Below, one piece after another: positions 11,701 to 22,376 of a stretch of 64,000 bases of DNA. The DNA comes from Gari tellinella (Eukaryota; Mollusca; Bivalvia; Cardiida; Psammobiidae). The position numbers and the translations under genes are program-made. The stretch spans positions 45,826,400 to 45,890,399 of the forward strand of contig OV277860.1 in the NCBI GenBank assembly GCA_922989275.2, written 5' to 3'. The notes under the pieces are model-generated. The model was not told the DNA's origin. It saw nothing but the letters and a program-made list of their open reading frames with translations, and did no database searches. Position 1 is the stretch's first letter. Each line of letters begins with the position of its first letter.

Positions 11701-13617
11701 CACCTCTCAAGCAGAACACACACACACACACACAGTCATATCATAACAAACACACACACACACATATACACACACACACGCGCGCAATACCGTTCCTTCA
11801 TCTATACACTAAATAGAAAATAACACGCAAGACAAACATAAAGCAAAGTGAATAAAGGAGCCAGCCTTGGTACGGTCAGTAGCAATCAATAATCAATTAT
11901 AAATTAATTATTAACAACCACTGGGGGGTTAAACCTGGGTATAGGGGCGCCCAATCCCACTCTTATCTACTATATTCACCTATAAAGACGAACAGTGTAC
12001 ATAAAATATAAACCCTATTCCATAACCTTACAACCGACCTGTAAAATGACTCTGATAATACTACACTCTCATCATTATCCCTGTTTGACAAATGCCCACA
12101 AACACTGCATTACACATGTACTTAATTGTGTAACTGGTTATCATCTTTGATGGTTTACTCCACATAACCAAACTGTTATGTATACATGCTTTTGATATCA
12201 TTTAACAACTGGAAATAATAATATACTTTTGTTGGGTCCAAATCAGATACCTAGTTACTAGACGTCTGATCATAATTCAAGATGTTTGACACCAAGATAC
12301 TGTAACAAATGATAACTACTGATAAACTATGAACATACTATAAGGTTCCATATTTACTAAATTAAAATGTATGTACCAGTTATTACTTAGTTTTTGCTTT
12401 TTAGGAGAAAATAGTCGACTGTATTATCCTGCTTTTATACTGAAATATATTTTATTATGTTAAACAGGAGGATACTGGATACTTATGCCTTTAGTTTTGA
12501 CTGATGAATTTGGACCAGAGCAGATTGGCAAATCATTAGGATTAATTTTGTTTGTCTTTGGTGTATCAATTTTCTTTGGAGTTCCTATTGCAGGTATTTC
12601 TAAGTGTATCTCTTTTTGCGTTGAGTGTGGCGTGTGTATATGTGCGTTTGTGTGCGCGTATTTTATGTGTGTGTGTATGTGTGTTTGTGTGAAAAATATG
12701 TATTTTTCTGCATGTGTACAAATGTATATTTAACAGTGAAATCATCAATAATGACCTCACAATATACTTACCAAATAACCAAGGTTTAACATGCAATCTC
12801 ATACGGCAAATTTTCGCACTTGCCTGGTGTATTTATTATGAAATAAAAAATGAGCAAGTACATTAAACTTTATGTTTTGACAGAATTATTTTATATTGTG
12901 TTTTTTAACGTGTTGGACTTATATTTTGAAAAAAGTAACATATTTCAAGACAAGCCATACTGCAAATATGAAACAATTACACCATTAAACATGAATTTTA
13001 TTGTTAGCATGTTTAAACCGGGGAAATTGAAGCGCTTCCTGTCAATGTTATTAGCATTGTCACCGAGTATGTGTGTTTTATCTATGAACAACAATTATAT
13101 AAAGAAAATAGTTTTTCAAAAAGCACTTCGACAACAAGAACTAGCTTAATTTAAATTAAGTCCCATGTTTGCGTTTGAACTTTGTTATTTCGACATCGAT
13201 AAAACCGAACATACAGTTGTTTGGAAGCTGCGCTCTAGAGATAAGACTCCACAACTTAGAAAAAAACTCGTTATAAGCACTAAAATCCAAATGTATAAGT
13301 TTGCTGATTAATGAATCTGTCTTCTACGAATAAAATGAAAGGAACTGAGAAAGATAGGGTTAGATTTCTTCGTGTGTGAATAATCATTTAGTTTCATAAC
13401 AGAATACATGCGAGGCAAACGTTTTTGAAATTGGTCATTTAGAAGTTTATATCGTCTTCTTACAGGTGGGATATATGATGTTTCACACAACTACAATCTG
13501 TCATTCTACGTTGGATCTGCAGAGTGCGGTGTGGCATTAATCTGTATTTTAATTCCGCGAATAATGAGTATCTTTAAAGCAAGAGAGGAAATGATTATCG
13601 CGTCTACACATTTATAA
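2521..13617 (+). CDS. SLC16/monocarboxylate-transporter-like MFS transporter, seven exons
   Basis: The joined exons 2521-2707, 4935-5078, 6385-6486, 10233-10643, 11123-11302, 12468-12593 and 13466-13617 give 433 residues and a TAA stop. The product is a polytopic membrane protein with about 12 hydrophobic segments and a charged central loop near residues 175-225. Family marks are DGW in segment 1, LVDKFGSR between segments 2 and 3, an RSFACGIANCGNGIG stretch matching the MCT segment-5 signature, EYGWR before segment 6, and GRLLFGWLGDK after segment 8. Length fits SLC16 (about 400-550). Known members carry monocarboxylates, aromatic amino acids or related solutes, often with protons; the substrate here cannot be told. 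All junctions are GT-AG and phase 1. ATG 2521 (A at -3, G at +4) is preferred over the weaker in-frame ATG at 2485, which would add 12 residues. Confidence 0.87.
3179..3371. repeat. Family O foldback element
   Basis: It has inverted ends (CAGGGTTCCAGATAAGGGG, and CCCCTTATCTAGATCCCTG) and an inner dyad from CCTATGGTGTTACTACTC to its inverse at about 3250-3316. Confidence 0.75.
3408..3613. repeat. Family F MITE, decayed
   Basis: It resembles the intact copies at 23570 and 42529: CTATTAAGACCAC on the left, AATAGAGAGGTTCTACT on the right and a worn AGGAGCTTTCTG core between. Confidence 0.65.
3656..3900 (+). repeat. Family A MITE, decayed
   Basis: TACAGTGGAGAAGAC on the left, CGTCTTCTCC on the right; the dyad around 3776-3838 is worn. 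Confidence 0.7.
4795..4934 (+). repeat. Family C fragment abutting exon 2
   Basis: GCAGACGATATTGCAG and GACATAATTACCATG match the family C interior seen at 34320 and 44700. It keeps the frame of exon 2 open back to 4811. Confidence 0.55.
4935..5078 (+). CDS. Transporter exon 2 (residues 63-111)
   Basis: The acceptor TTTCAG ends at 4934 and the donor GTAAGC starts at 5079. It encodes GPLVGSLVDKFGSR, the acidic-basic loop motif between segments 2 and 3 typical of MFS proteins, then segment 3 and the start of segment 4. The frame stays open upstream to 4811, but that part is repeat-derived. Confidence 0.88.
5100..5290. repeat. Family E element, decayed
   Basis: It has a worn core (CAGAAAGCGCATTCAGGCGC) and a right end CCGGAGAAATAACAGCCCTG. 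Confidence 0.65.
5339..5580. repeat. Family E element
   Basis: CAGGGCTACCATATCTCCGG on the left, TATGGTAGCCCTG on the right, with the AAAGTAAAGCAGAATGCGC core at about 5414-5472. It is the inverse of its neighbour at 5100. Confidence 0.75.
6385..6486 (+). CDS. Transporter exon 3 (residues 111-145)
   Basis: The acceptor ATTTCAG ends at 6384 and the donor GTAATA starts at 6487. It encodes segment 4 and the beginning of segment 5, including FNQMRSFACGIANCGNG, which aligns by eye with the MCT signature around the YF-x-KRR-x-LA-x-G motif; the usual tyrosine is asparagine here. Confidence 0.87.
7298..8324 (-). repeat. 3' LTR of the retroelement
   Basis: It has the same length and, by eye, the same sequence as 8903-9929, which suggests a recent insertion. 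The TATATAA equivalent is at 7969-7975 on the minus strand. Confidence 0.88.
8325..8341 (-). promoter_or_regulatory. Candidate polypurine tract
   Basis: Directly next to the 3' LTR, the minus strand reads GGAGGCGTGGGTAA. It is purine-rich and in the place expected for plus-strand priming. Confidence 0.5.
8554..8832 (-). CDS. Short gag-like reading frame of the LTR element, 92 residues
   Basis: It starts 47 bases after the primer-binding site, where gag begins in compact Ty3-like elements. The first half (ERMLSLEVRLQEPQ, then ELTKLQNEISLLEQK) has heptad-like leucines suited to a coiled coil. No zinc knuckle or enzyme motif follows. It may be the stump of a deleted gag gene; I do not recognise the protein itself. 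Confidence 0.45.
   Translation of the reverse strand: MDSEYVDERMLSLEVRLQEPQTSAELTKLQNEISLLEQKSCFAQQPCASKHDSDIISKGQAQGFDFEQPRYNIQANMRGKSHLLTPILKSQP
8880..8897 (-). promoter_or_regulatory. Primer-binding site for tRNA-Leu
   Basis: The plus strand reads ATCCCACCGCTGCCACCA, which equals the 3' end of a eukaryotic tRNA-Leu (AAG type) with CCA. The minus strand is therefore an 18-base match for priming, 5 bases inside the 5' LTR. Confidence 0.85.
8903..9929 (-). repeat. 5' LTR of the retroelement
   Basis: It has TG...CA ends and is 1,027 bp. A TATATAA on the minus strand (plus 9574-9580) is a candidate promoter for the element. Every base compared by eye matches the other LTR. Confidence 0.88.
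10233..10643 (+). CDS. Transporter exon 4 (residues 145-282)
   Basis: The acceptor GGATAG ends at 10232 and the donor GTTAGT starts at 10644. This largest exon covers segment 5 and 6 (EYGWRMTLLIVSGISL), the hydrophilic loop rich in K, E and Q, segment 7 (CFFLMASSFFMSLAFMIPF) and the start of segment 8. The acceptor lacks a long pyrimidine run, so its edge is a little less certain than the others; frame continuity across the junction supports it. Confidence 0.84.
11123..11302 (+). CDS. Transporter exon 5 (residues 282-342)
   Basis: The acceptor ATTGCAG ends at 11122 and the donor GTAAGT starts at 11303. It encodes the end of segment 8 with GRLLFGWLGDK, matching the conserved loop after segment 8 in SLC16 proteins, then segments 9 and 10. 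Confidence 0.87.
11653..12030 (+). repeat. Family J repeat carrying CA microsatellites
   Basis: It shares unique sequence with 14835-15255 and 50052-50323: GAGCAGGAAACGCAACAC, two CA runs, then CTTGGTACGGTCAGTAGC and GGGGCGCCCAA. It lies in intron 5. Confidence 0.75.
12468..12593 (+). CDS. Transporter exon 6 (residues 342-384)
   Basis: The acceptor TTAAACAG ends at 12467 and the donor GTATTT starts at 12594. It encodes GGYWILMPLVLTDEFG, the usual end of segment 10 with the following loop, and segment 11 (SLGLILFVFGVSIFFGVPIA). Confidence 0.87.
13466..13617 (+). CDS. Transporter exon 7, C-terminus (residues 384-433)
   Basis: The acceptor CTTACAG ends at 13465. It encodes GGIYDVSHNYNLSFYVG, which matches the G-x-x-x-D loop of SLC16 proteins, then segment 12 and a short tail ending in TAA at 13615-13617. 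No AATAAA lies close downstream; the first is at 14189-14194, inside a dispersed repeat. Confidence 0.86.
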
Positions 13618-13989
13618 AGTATACCAATGTTCACTTGGTAGAGTGTAATAGATTCGCGGCTCCACCGCCGTTCCTCTGGCCTTCCGGACGAGCTCAGAGG
13701 GGAACGAACACTGTCAGATTCAAGATTTCAAGATTCAAGATTTTAGTCGTATCAAACCAGAAGGTCACATACCCATGTTTATTATTATTAATATTATTTC
13801 TTAATCACTAAATCATTTATGTATTACGTAGACGAAGTACATATAGTAAATACGCACTCAATGTACGTGTCAACACGTTTTGAATGAGAAAACAAACCCA
13901 TACAGACTTTTCCTGCGTTAGTCAACATGGAACACTTACTCGTGATAGTAGAAATAGTATCAAAAGTATAATGTCATAACAACATAACA

Positions 13990-14450
13990 ACCTTTATTAT
14001 ATGCCTTCGAATGATATCGATCGTTTCCGCGTGTATCTGTAGAGTAAAATACAAGAGTCTGTATCAGCCACCTTGTATCAGCCACTTTGTATTTTACTCT
14101 GACGTCGCTTTCGATTTAACGTGACGTCATTTACGTACATGTACGAGTGCCGCGTTATTCTTTGTGGCATACAAAACTTCAAATAACTAATAAATTTTTG
14201 ATGTAAAATGATTTAAACAACTATTTAGTTGTTTCTGGTTTGTATTCGAGGCATATAATAACGACATTACCAGTTGGCAGTGCGCAACAGAGTGTTGCAT
14301 TTAGCTCTCGACGTTTTTGGCGGAAACAGAGTGTTGCATTTAGCTCTCGACGTTTTTGGCGCTCGTCAGATCGGCTATTTCCGCCAAAAACGTCTCGAGC
14401 TAAATACATCACTCTGTATCGCACTGTCAACTGGTAATGTGTATGTATTT
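13990..14450 (+). repeat. Family I repeat, copy 1
   Basis: It is homologous to the reverse complement of 60575-61040. It includes twin GTATCAGCCAC units and a long imperfect inverted repeat from ACCAGTTGGCAGTGCG to its inverse near 14437, with a duplicated segment ending in CTCGACGTTTTTGGCG inside one arm. Confidence 0.75.
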
Positions 14451-14834
14451 ACCTGTAGAAATATTTAATCTATTCAGAAGTAAAAAATGCCTATATTGTG
14501 GCTGCCATTCGAATTTACCGCATAAAAATTACCCGTAATCACGTGATACAAAGGTTAGTCAATAATATTAGTCAAAATTAGTTCCCCTAGACCAAAAAAG
14601 TACGAATTGCTAACGACTGACAATACTAAAACGTATGAACTAAGAGCTAAATATTTAAACGCTACTGATAATTCTAAAAGGGGAAATCGAAATAACAAGA
14701 AACACATTCTTATATTGCCTTATTCATAATTAGTTCTTTGCAAACTCCAACCCTCGACATTCAGGGCTTGTAACAATTCATTTTTGCCTCAGTAAATACA
14801 GTCAAACGTGTGGTAAGATACCATTAATTTCTAG

Positions 14835-15255
14835 AAATAAATACGAAAAAGACTCAAGCAGGAAACGTAACACGAACAATACACCCACCTCTCAAGCAGA
14901 ACACACACATACACACAGTCATACCATAACACACACACACACACGCACGCAATACCATTTCTTCATCAACACACTAACATAACACACACACACACACACG
15001 CAAGCAATACCATTTCTTCATCCACACACTAAATAGAAAACACACGCAAGACAAACATAAAGCAAAGTGAACATAGGAGCCCGCCTTGGTACGGTCAGTA
15101 GCAATCAATAATTAATTATAAATTAATCATTAACAGCCACTGGGGGGTTAAACCTGTGTTTAGGGGCGCCCAACCTCACTCTTATCTCCTATATTCACTT
15201 ATGAAGACGAACAGTGTACATAAAATATAAACCCTGTTCCACAACCTTACAAACA
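14835..15255 (+). repeat. Family J repeat carrying CA microsatellites
   Basis: Second copy of the repeat at 11653, with an extra CA-rich stretch at about 14966-15000. Confidence 0.75.
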
Positions 15256-15780
15256 AAAAGACCGCCAACATAGTAAGTAAATACATGTAAAACATCTAAC
15301 AAAAAATCTATGACCAGATTAACACAACCGAATAACCGAATAACACAACTATGACCATGGCTCAAGTCCTGGCATTATTGTAACAGTTGTGTGTTTACAT
15401 GTCCCTTTGATACTTTGATGGTACATGTACCTGTTCTCCTAAAACACATACTATTAAATACAAAGTGTGATTGATATATTCTTGGCAACAGTAATACGGA
15501 AATCTCCTTTACGTTTTGAAAAAATGAAGCAAAGTTTCTCTATAATTCTCGAATACTTTCAAATAGGATAATATAAATATTCGTTTGCGCTTTTTTTTTT
15601 AACTTTATGATAAATAATCAGCTTTGATATTAATTTGAAATGAGTATATCAATATATCAAAGGTTATGAATTTCTATACAAACCAATTGACTGCGACCCA
15701 GGGCACGTCAAATCAGTGTGACGACGTAAATGACGTCGCAATCACGACAAGGTTTTATTTCTCTTCAAAGTACTCACCGT

Positions 15781-15878
15781 TAACCCTTTCACTACCAAAT
15801 TTTTCGTGAGATTTTATCCCGTCACCGTTTCATTGTCGTCTGCTTCAGTTTTGTTGTCAGTTGACTTTACGCTATTTC
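15781..15878 (+). repeat. Family B element, left part only
   Basis: It starts TTAACCCTTTCACTACC and resembles the start of the copy at 36589. It is cut off at the TTAA where the next B copy begins. Confidence 0.6.
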
Positions 15879-16107
15879 TTAACCCTTTCGCTCTCAATGA
15901 CGATTTAAAGCGCGTTTGCAAACAGTTTGGGTCCTGATCAAACGCCGCGTTACGCGGCGTCTGATCAGGACCTCAACTGTTTGAAACTCTTATCGATATT
16001 TATTAAGTGATACAAACTCAACTCTTACTTTGAAACGTGTCTTGCAGACAGCACTATTGAAACAGACGACAATAAAGCAGTGAATAATTTGATCATGAAA
16101 AGGTTAA
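15879..16107 (+). repeat. Family B MITE
   Basis: TTAACCCTTTCGCTC to GATCATGAAAAGGTTAA; the dyad at about 15924-15990 has a CGCGTTACGCG centre. Confidence 0.8.
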
Positions 16108-16123
16108 AAGAGCCAGGGGCCTG

Positions 16124-16340
16124 TTTCATAAAACTTCGTACGACTAAAAAACCGGTCGTATGTCAAAACTTTAAAATGCATTTAATTTCTGATTTCTCTA
16201 TGACATCTCTTTGGAATCGTCTTTTCAAAACAGCTTTAAAGAAATGTTACGATATATGATTAGATGCAGAAATAAATAATAATTGAGACTTTTATAATCT
16301 GTTTTACGACAACATTTGTCCTAAGAAACGGACCCGGATC
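16124..16340. repeat. Family H element, decayed
   Basis: It has the CTTCGTACGAC and TTTACGACAAC ends and the inner CATCTCTTTGGAATCGTC motif shared with 599, 26006 and 60175. Confidence 0.65.
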
Positions 16341-16515
16341 CTAAGAAAAAGGTAGGTTCATGAGGTAGGGTCAGATGGCTCCGAAATAAAACAAATCATT
16401 TTATTGGTGTCACGAATTTACCTAAACGTCGACTTCGTCGTGAAGTTTCGTTATATCTTTGTTCTTTATATTCTTACAATTCTTCGTTTGAGAGTGTCGT
16501 ATGATATTAAAAGCC

Positions 16516-16666
16516 CTGACTCCGAGGTTATAAAGCTTTTGACTTGAGTCTTAACTCATTCCCAAACATTGATTGGTCAGATTTGAGCCTAGGCTCAAAT
16601 CTGACCAATCAAATGCTTGGGAACACACTCAGACTCAACTTAAGCGCTTTATAACCTCGGAGCCAG
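16516..16666. repeat. Family G foldback
   Basis: An almost perfect 151-bp inverted repeat from CTGACTCCGAGGTTATAAAG to its inverse, centred on GAGCCTAGGCTC. Related copies are at 28996 and 48530. Confidence 0.85.
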
Positions 16667-17030
16667 ATAAACTCCAGATAAACGTACAACACAATGTTCC
16701 ACTCGGTCTGACGAGGGCATGACGTACATCAGAAGTGTCAGTAGTTGCGGACTCGTTTTTTAATCAAATAATAACCCATTCTCGTGGTATATTTTTCATA
16801 TCAATCCAAAGGAATTGATTATTCTATTTATTAAATACATTTTAATGACGTTTTTACAGAAAAAACACACAAAATTAATTGTTTACGCGGGACGTCACTA
16901 AAGATATTGTGACGTCATAAAAAATGATTGCATCACTAGTGATGACATCAACTGTGACGATATGAAATTTATCTAACTGAGAAGTCTCCATAAATCATCG
17001 CTAGGTATATAATAATTATCTTTTAAAATA

Positions 17031-17265
17031 TTAGAGAAGACATAATGATTTCCCGTTTAATTGAAAATAGACGCAACAATGATGCGAACTGTTGAAAATG
17101 ATAGCGTTCATAACTTTCTGCTATTCATTTCTGTATGAGTGGCATTCTGTTTGGAGCCAGGTAAGATGCCGGAATACTTTCTGATCTGACTTCAAATTGT
17201 TTGCAAGAGAAATAATTGTTTAGGCACAATTTAATCGTATTTTTGACGGAATGTCCACTGTTTTG
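17031..17265 (+). repeat. Family A MITE, strongly decayed
   Basis: TTTCCCGTTTAA, TTTGGAGCC and TGTCCACTG landmarks are in the right order; the dyad no longer folds well. Confidence 0.55.
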
Positions 17266-17753
17266 TTGTCTCTATGGAACCGCTTAGGAAAGAGTAATAA
17301 AACAGCTGTGAAGACGTTTATATTGCCCGTTTAAATATAACGGATGAACACAATTCAACATTGTAAAATTATGAAAATGACATCTACATTGCTCCCTCTC
17401 CTCAACGGACCTTCAAACAAATTCAAAGAAATATTTGCTGACAAAATGTTGTTATAATATACATAAAAATAATACACACATTTATATGTTAGAAAAAAAT
17501 GTCCCAGTCAACGACATTTTTATTTCACAACAGTTTATAATCTCCCTATATAATTCCTCTAGGAAGTTTGAAGAGATGACAGAAAATCGAGAACGAGTGA
17601 AGACTTACGACTCTGAGGGGATACATTAAAATCTGGGAAAAGTCACTTCCGTAAGGCATGCTGTCTATCAAACAATAATATTTACATGTTATATAATTAA
17701 AAGTGACAAACGTTTACCGTAGTGATGCTAAGTATTGGGACACATACGCCTGA

Positions 17754-17822
17754 GCAAACAGTGTAAACCCTGATCAGACTGCTCCGAAGGGAGCAGTTTG
17801 ATCAGGGTCTACACTGTTTGTC
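17754..17822. repeat. Family D-type dyad core without clear ends
   Basis: CAAACAGTGTAAACCCTGATC pairs with its inverse around a CTCCGAAGGGAG centre. I see no matching inverted ends around it. Confidence 0.65.
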
Positions 17823-17836
17823 ATTAATGGTGATAG

Positions 17837-18222
17837 AAATTTAATCCATTGAGTGAACATCAGACGTTATATTTTCACGAGTGGCGAAGCCACGAGTGAA
17901 AATATAACAGTCTGCTGTTCACGAAATGGATTAAATTCGATCTTATACTGAAAAAATACAATTATTCTATTTACTTATGCTTTTAAGCCACTTTTTAAAC
18001 GAAATTGTTCGACAATTGAGAAAGCAAAAGTAAATGATTTACCCCGCGTTGAGCCCCAACTTTATATCGAACACATTTTCGAAACAGTTTTCCCGTACGA
18101 TGACGTCACTTATTCATTGATTTGACGTCATCCGAATTACTTCGTTGCTCCCGAGTTTGAGTTCGTGTTCTTCCGGTGAGTAGTTCGCGACAAATGGGAC
18201 TGCCGGAATTTAACGATAAGAC
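17837..18222 (+). repeat. Family L dispersed repeat, copy 1
   Basis: Homologous to 52374-52741. Near its left edge a foldback joins AATCCATTGAG and its partner, with CGAGTGGCGAAGCCACG at the tip. Confidence 0.7.
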
Positions 18223-18279
18223 ACGATTGACTACGATTCTTGGGGAGCCCTACGGGGAAAATTCATAATAAAAGCGATT

Positions 18280-18345
18280 GGTGATAATCCACTGCAGTGG
18301 ATTACCAAGTTTTAATCCACTGATATTTCGTGGTAATCCACCGAA
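18280..18345. repeat. Short nested palindromes
   Basis: TAATCCACTGCAGTGGATTA is a perfect 20-base dyad; GGTAATCCACC and TAATCCACTG recur around it in inverted order. Confidence 0.6.
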
Positions 18346-18521
18346 AAGCATAAATAAAGATATCTATTTGATAAAAGCAAATTGTATGATAATTACAGCA
18401 GTTATACAGTGTGACCCATTTTTTAAGATTTTTACGGTTATGCAATTTCAGTCAATCATCCTTATGATGGTCACAGAGTGTTTGATTGTATACAGTCAAA
18501 CTTGAGTAAACCGGCAATAAC

Positions 18522-18719
18522 CCTTTAACGATCAAATTTATCGTAAAGTTTTTACCCCTTCACCGCCATTTTGTCGTCTGCTTCAATTTTGATCAAATTT
18601 AGATTTAGAGCAGTATAACTGAGACGTAGTTTCAAAACAAGTGGCAAACAGTTTTGATCTTCTGATCAGAATCAAAACTGTTTTCAAATGCGCTATATGA
18701 CGTCATTGCATAGGGTTAA
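18522..18719 (-). repeat. Family B MITE, variant
   Basis: It starts TAACCCTTTAACGATC and ends GACGTCATTGCATAGGGTTAA. The dyad uses AACAGTTTTGAT with a shortened centre. Confidence 0.65.
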
Positions 18720-18741
18720 ACCTAGGAAGGCCGATCGTGAC

Positions 18742-18860
18742 TTGACTGGTATTTGCAAACAGTTTTGATTCATATCACACGCCCTGTAACCCGGCGTCTG
18801 GTTGTGATGAATGTTGTTTGGCGCTCGTTTTCAAGGTTTCTTCCATTAGAAATGTATAAA
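18742..18860. repeat. Family B fragment
   Basis: A worn AAACAGTTTTGAT dyad with a CCCGGCGTCTGG half-centre. Confidence 0.5.
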
Positions 18861-18999
18861 TCTGAATTTTGCCAATGTTAACCCTTGGTTTACCTAATAC
18901 AAAAATGTGTCCGAAATATATTTCATATACCGGTACATATACGCTAGAGATTCGAAAGTTTGTTTGTGAGGACATCTTCGGATGATGGAAAGCCATGTA

Positions 19000-20005
19000 C
19001 ATCTCAAGGTCACTTGATCTGTGATAGTAGTGGTATAAAATATGATTTGGGGAGGATATTGGCTATACTACATTAGCTAGAGATGTCCAATTCAGTGCCA
19101 TATTATATCTTGAGGAGACGGAGTGTCGAATACAATTTTTAAGGTAACCGTTACCTTGACCATTAACTTGGAACTCAAATAACCTTTCTTCCAATAGAAG
19201 CGCTGTTAAGTGCATTCAGTTTACTCCACCGCTGAAGAAAATAGTTCCAACTTGTACATTCATATAAATTTATATTAAGGCATATTTTTTTATTATAGCA
19301 GGTAGAATATATAAATATAATCTTCCTCAATAATGGAAAGAATTTCCCTTTTTAGAAACCACTTCCATTTTTACTTTATTGTAAATGTTTTCTTTTGATC
19401 TTTTCACTTTGTAAGTTTATGTTTATAATTTTACGTGAAGCGCCTTTGGACGCACAACTTTTTTTTAAAGAGCTTTATATAAACCTGGTACACTGAATAT
19501 ATAAAAAAAATAATGACAGAAAATATTTGTGTGGAGCATATGTAGGGGCATCTTTCTTGACTTCATGGATAATAACAACCTTTCGCCATTTAATCATGTC
19601 TTCTTCTGTACTCTGACATGTTCTTAAACTGTAAGTTCATACTTGCTGGCGTTTATATGTTAAATGTAATTTATCTTTAAAATTTGCAAGCGAGATATGA
19701 CCTAAAATATGTTGAATATTCGACAAAAGGTAGAATGACATTAAACAATTTCTGAAACTGAAAAACCGAACATGGTGTATTTGATTAAACGCCAGTTTTT
19801 ACAAAATTAGGTTATTGTTGCAAAAACTATCATGATTCATGGAATAAAAAAGGTCTTATATACCTAAACTGTCATCTAATTTACTGGTCGTAAAGGAGGG
19901 GTTTACTAATAAACTTGCGATATGCGAACTATTGGTTTCTGAGGATTTAAACTGTTCAACGCCTACTTTGACGTGTTCTTCATTTGTCAAATGTTAAAGA
20001 GATTG
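19000..20005. other. No gene seen
   Basis: AT-rich sequence. A short piece at 19180-19265 (GAAGAAAATAGTTCCAACTT) matches the variant-E flank seen at 39530 and 55050. I see nothing else. Confidence 0.4.
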
Positions 20006-20009
20006 CCTA

Positions 20010-20290
20010 ATAAAGTGTTCCCTCTGTACAATAACGTCGAATGGGAGACAAAGATAGTGTGTGTTGTTCGAATGGAGTGGTTTTAGTGAGGTAAATTGGC
20101 TTATATTTGCAAACAGCTTGAATCTAGATCAGACGCCGCGTAATGCGGCGTCTGATCTGGATTAAAGCTGTTTTCTCTCGCAATAATGTTTCTTCTGTCA
20201 AAATGTCAAATAAGTGTCTTTGAGAAAAATAGCAGCAGACAAATTTTAAACAGATAGTATTGCAGCCTCTGTAAAAGTTGTTGACGTAAG
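20010..20290. repeat. Family C element
   Basis: GTTCCCTCTGTACAATAACG start, a dyad AACAGCTTGAATCTAGATC with a GCGTAATGC centre at about 20107-20174, then the GTCAAAATGTC and GCAGACA landmarks of the family. Confidence 0.65.
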
Positions 20291-20543
20291 AGTTTTTCTA
20301 ACATGAACAGGGCTAAAATCGTAAAACTTTTTTAATTTTGGAACCAATTATCACACAAGTTGTCAAACAAAACAAAATACATGTTGGGAGGAAATAAGCT
20401 CTAGGGCATGGCTTAATTAATTCTTGAAATGAAAAATGTACACTCAAATTGTTGGTGTCACAACACATACAAAAGTACGTCGAAAGTTCGTCATTAACTG
20501 ACAAAAATAGCGTTGTCAAATATAATTTTAAATCAATCCCCTT

Positions 20544-20712
20544 AATTGCCTTACTGCCATTACAATGGATGGTTGCAAACAGTTGAGATCATGATCAGAC
20601 TCTGCGTAACGCGGCGTCTGATTAATATTCAAACTGATTAAAACACATTGCAGCATTCATTAAGTCAAAATATATGAATTTCTAATCAGAAAATGGTAGC
20701 AAAGGGGTCAAA
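20544..20712. repeat. Family B element, decayed
   Basis: CTTACTGCCATT on the left, ATGGTAGCAAAGGGGT on the right, and a worn dyad at 20575-20640. Confidence 0.6.
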
Positions 20713-20717
20713 GTGTT

Positions 20718-20961
20718 TACAGTGGAGAACACGTTATTTTTTTCAGATAAACGCGTTTACGCTAAAACTATTAAATTTAATTCTACTGCAAACAGTTTTG
20801 TAACCCGGGGTCTGATTAGGCTCCAAACTGTTTGCCACTAAGATACATGTAAATATAATTCGTCAGAATTGTCAAAAAGTTGTACTTTTCTACGTGTTAG
20901 TGTTTTGCGTTTGCATTTTGTTTGCGTTTAAACGGGAAAGAATAATGTTTTCTCCACTGTA
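20718..20961 (-). repeat. Family A MITE, truncated core
   Basis: TACAGTGGAGAACACG and TTTTCTCCACTGTA ends. The left arm is shortened so the dyad is not complete. Confidence 0.75.
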
Positions 20962-21554
20962 TGCGACACGATAATGACAGTGTACCCGCACAATTTGAGA
21001 CTTGGCAATTGATTGGTTTTTGTCTTCCTTCACATGAATAGGGCAAAGGTTATTTTATTCAATTGAGGAATATTTAAAGAGGTAAAACACGCGTATTTAT
21101 GGGTTAATTGGTTGGAATAACCAATAAAAATTTACATTTGTGACGATAAACTGAATTAGCTGTTATAACGAATGTTTCGTTTCTTAAACATCAGAACATA
21201 CTTTATTCAACTTGTACACAATCGGGTACCTCGTTAAATAACATACAATCATACAAGTACAATACAATACATACATGATCAATGTGGAAAAAGTATAGGT
21301 CTCGAAACAAAATTTACTTGGAAAGTACAAAGAAAGCACTGTAGAATGAACTGCACTGTAGGGAGCACTGTGCATTCTACTGGTACTTTAGTTATGTTTT
21401 TATCTGATATTGTTTTTAAACAAAGTTATTGTAAAAATTCACATTCTAGTGTAGGAGAATGAACTAAGCAATTGTAATTAATCCGGATAAATACAACACT
21501 TAATAAATTCAAGGTTGTGACATATAGTTTGTGACTCATTAATTAAACATCAAT

Positions 21555-21804
21555 TTAACCCTTTGAACCCTAGTCCCGCATATAGGCGTCCTTTTCAAAC
21601 AGTGTACATGTGAATAGTACATCTGTCCTATGCAAACAGTGAAGACCCAGATCAGAGGTCTCCAAAAGGAACCCTCTGATCAGGGTCTTCACTGTTTGTC
21701 ATAGTGCTAAAAATGGACAAAACAACCCTTAAAAGCCAAAAATGGACTAGACTTAAATCGAAACTGGAAGTGTCCATTTAAAGTTTCAGGGAGGAAAGAG
21801 TTAA
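21555..21804. repeat. Family D MITE, complete
   Basis: It starts TTAACCCTTTGAACCCTAG and ends GGGAGGAAAGAGTTAA (250 bp). The core AAACAGTGAAGACCCAGATC folds around CTCCAAAAGGAAC. It is the inverse of the copy at 43937. Confidence 0.8.
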
Positions 21805-21808
21805 ATCG

Positions 21809-21985
21809 TTAAATGCCAACGGCGCCGAAAGGCAACTTTGCAAAAAGTTTTGGATCCTGAGCAGACGCCAAACTGTTTGACACTCGTATCGATATTTTTT
21901 AAGTCATACTACATTGATCTTACTTTGAAACGAGTTTGCAAACAACAAAAATGAAAAAAGACGACAATAAAACGATCAAAGGGTA
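21809..21985 (+). repeat. Family B element, core half deleted
   Basis: It begins TTAAATGCCAACGGCG five bases after the D copy's terminal TTAA. The dyad reads GCAGACGCC straight into AAACTGTTTG, so one arm is lost. Confidence 0.6.
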
Positions 21986-22123
21986 TAGATGTCAAGATTA
22001 GTTCGGCAGCGAAATAGTACATTATACCTTATTCAAATATTAGTCAAATAAAAAAGGCAAATATTTCACAAAACATAATCACATTGATAGACACTGCTTT
22101 ATATTATTGTGGCACTTCGTTAA

Positions 22124-22376
22124 TACAGTGGAAAAGTCGTTATTCTTTTCCAATAAACGCGTGTACGCTAAAACCGTAAGATCCAATGCAAACAGAAAGG
22201 AGCCAGATCAGACGCCGGGTAACCCGGCGTCTGATCAAGCTCCAAACTGTTTGCCATTCAGATAAACATAAATCGTTACAAAAATTCAAACAATTGCAAT
22301 TTTCAACATTTTATTACAATATGTTTGCGTTTCGTTTGCGTTTTAAAAGGGGAAGTATTACGCACTCTCTTCTGTA
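22124..22376 (-). repeat. Family A MITE
   Basis: TACAGTGGAAAAGTCG on the left and a worn CTCTCTTCTGTA on the right; the core centre is GGGTAACCC. Confidence 0.75.

Noticed and set aside
12850..13149. A 99-residue frame in intron 6
   Set aside because: It lies between well-defined exons 6 and 7, has AT-driven composition and no recognisable motif.
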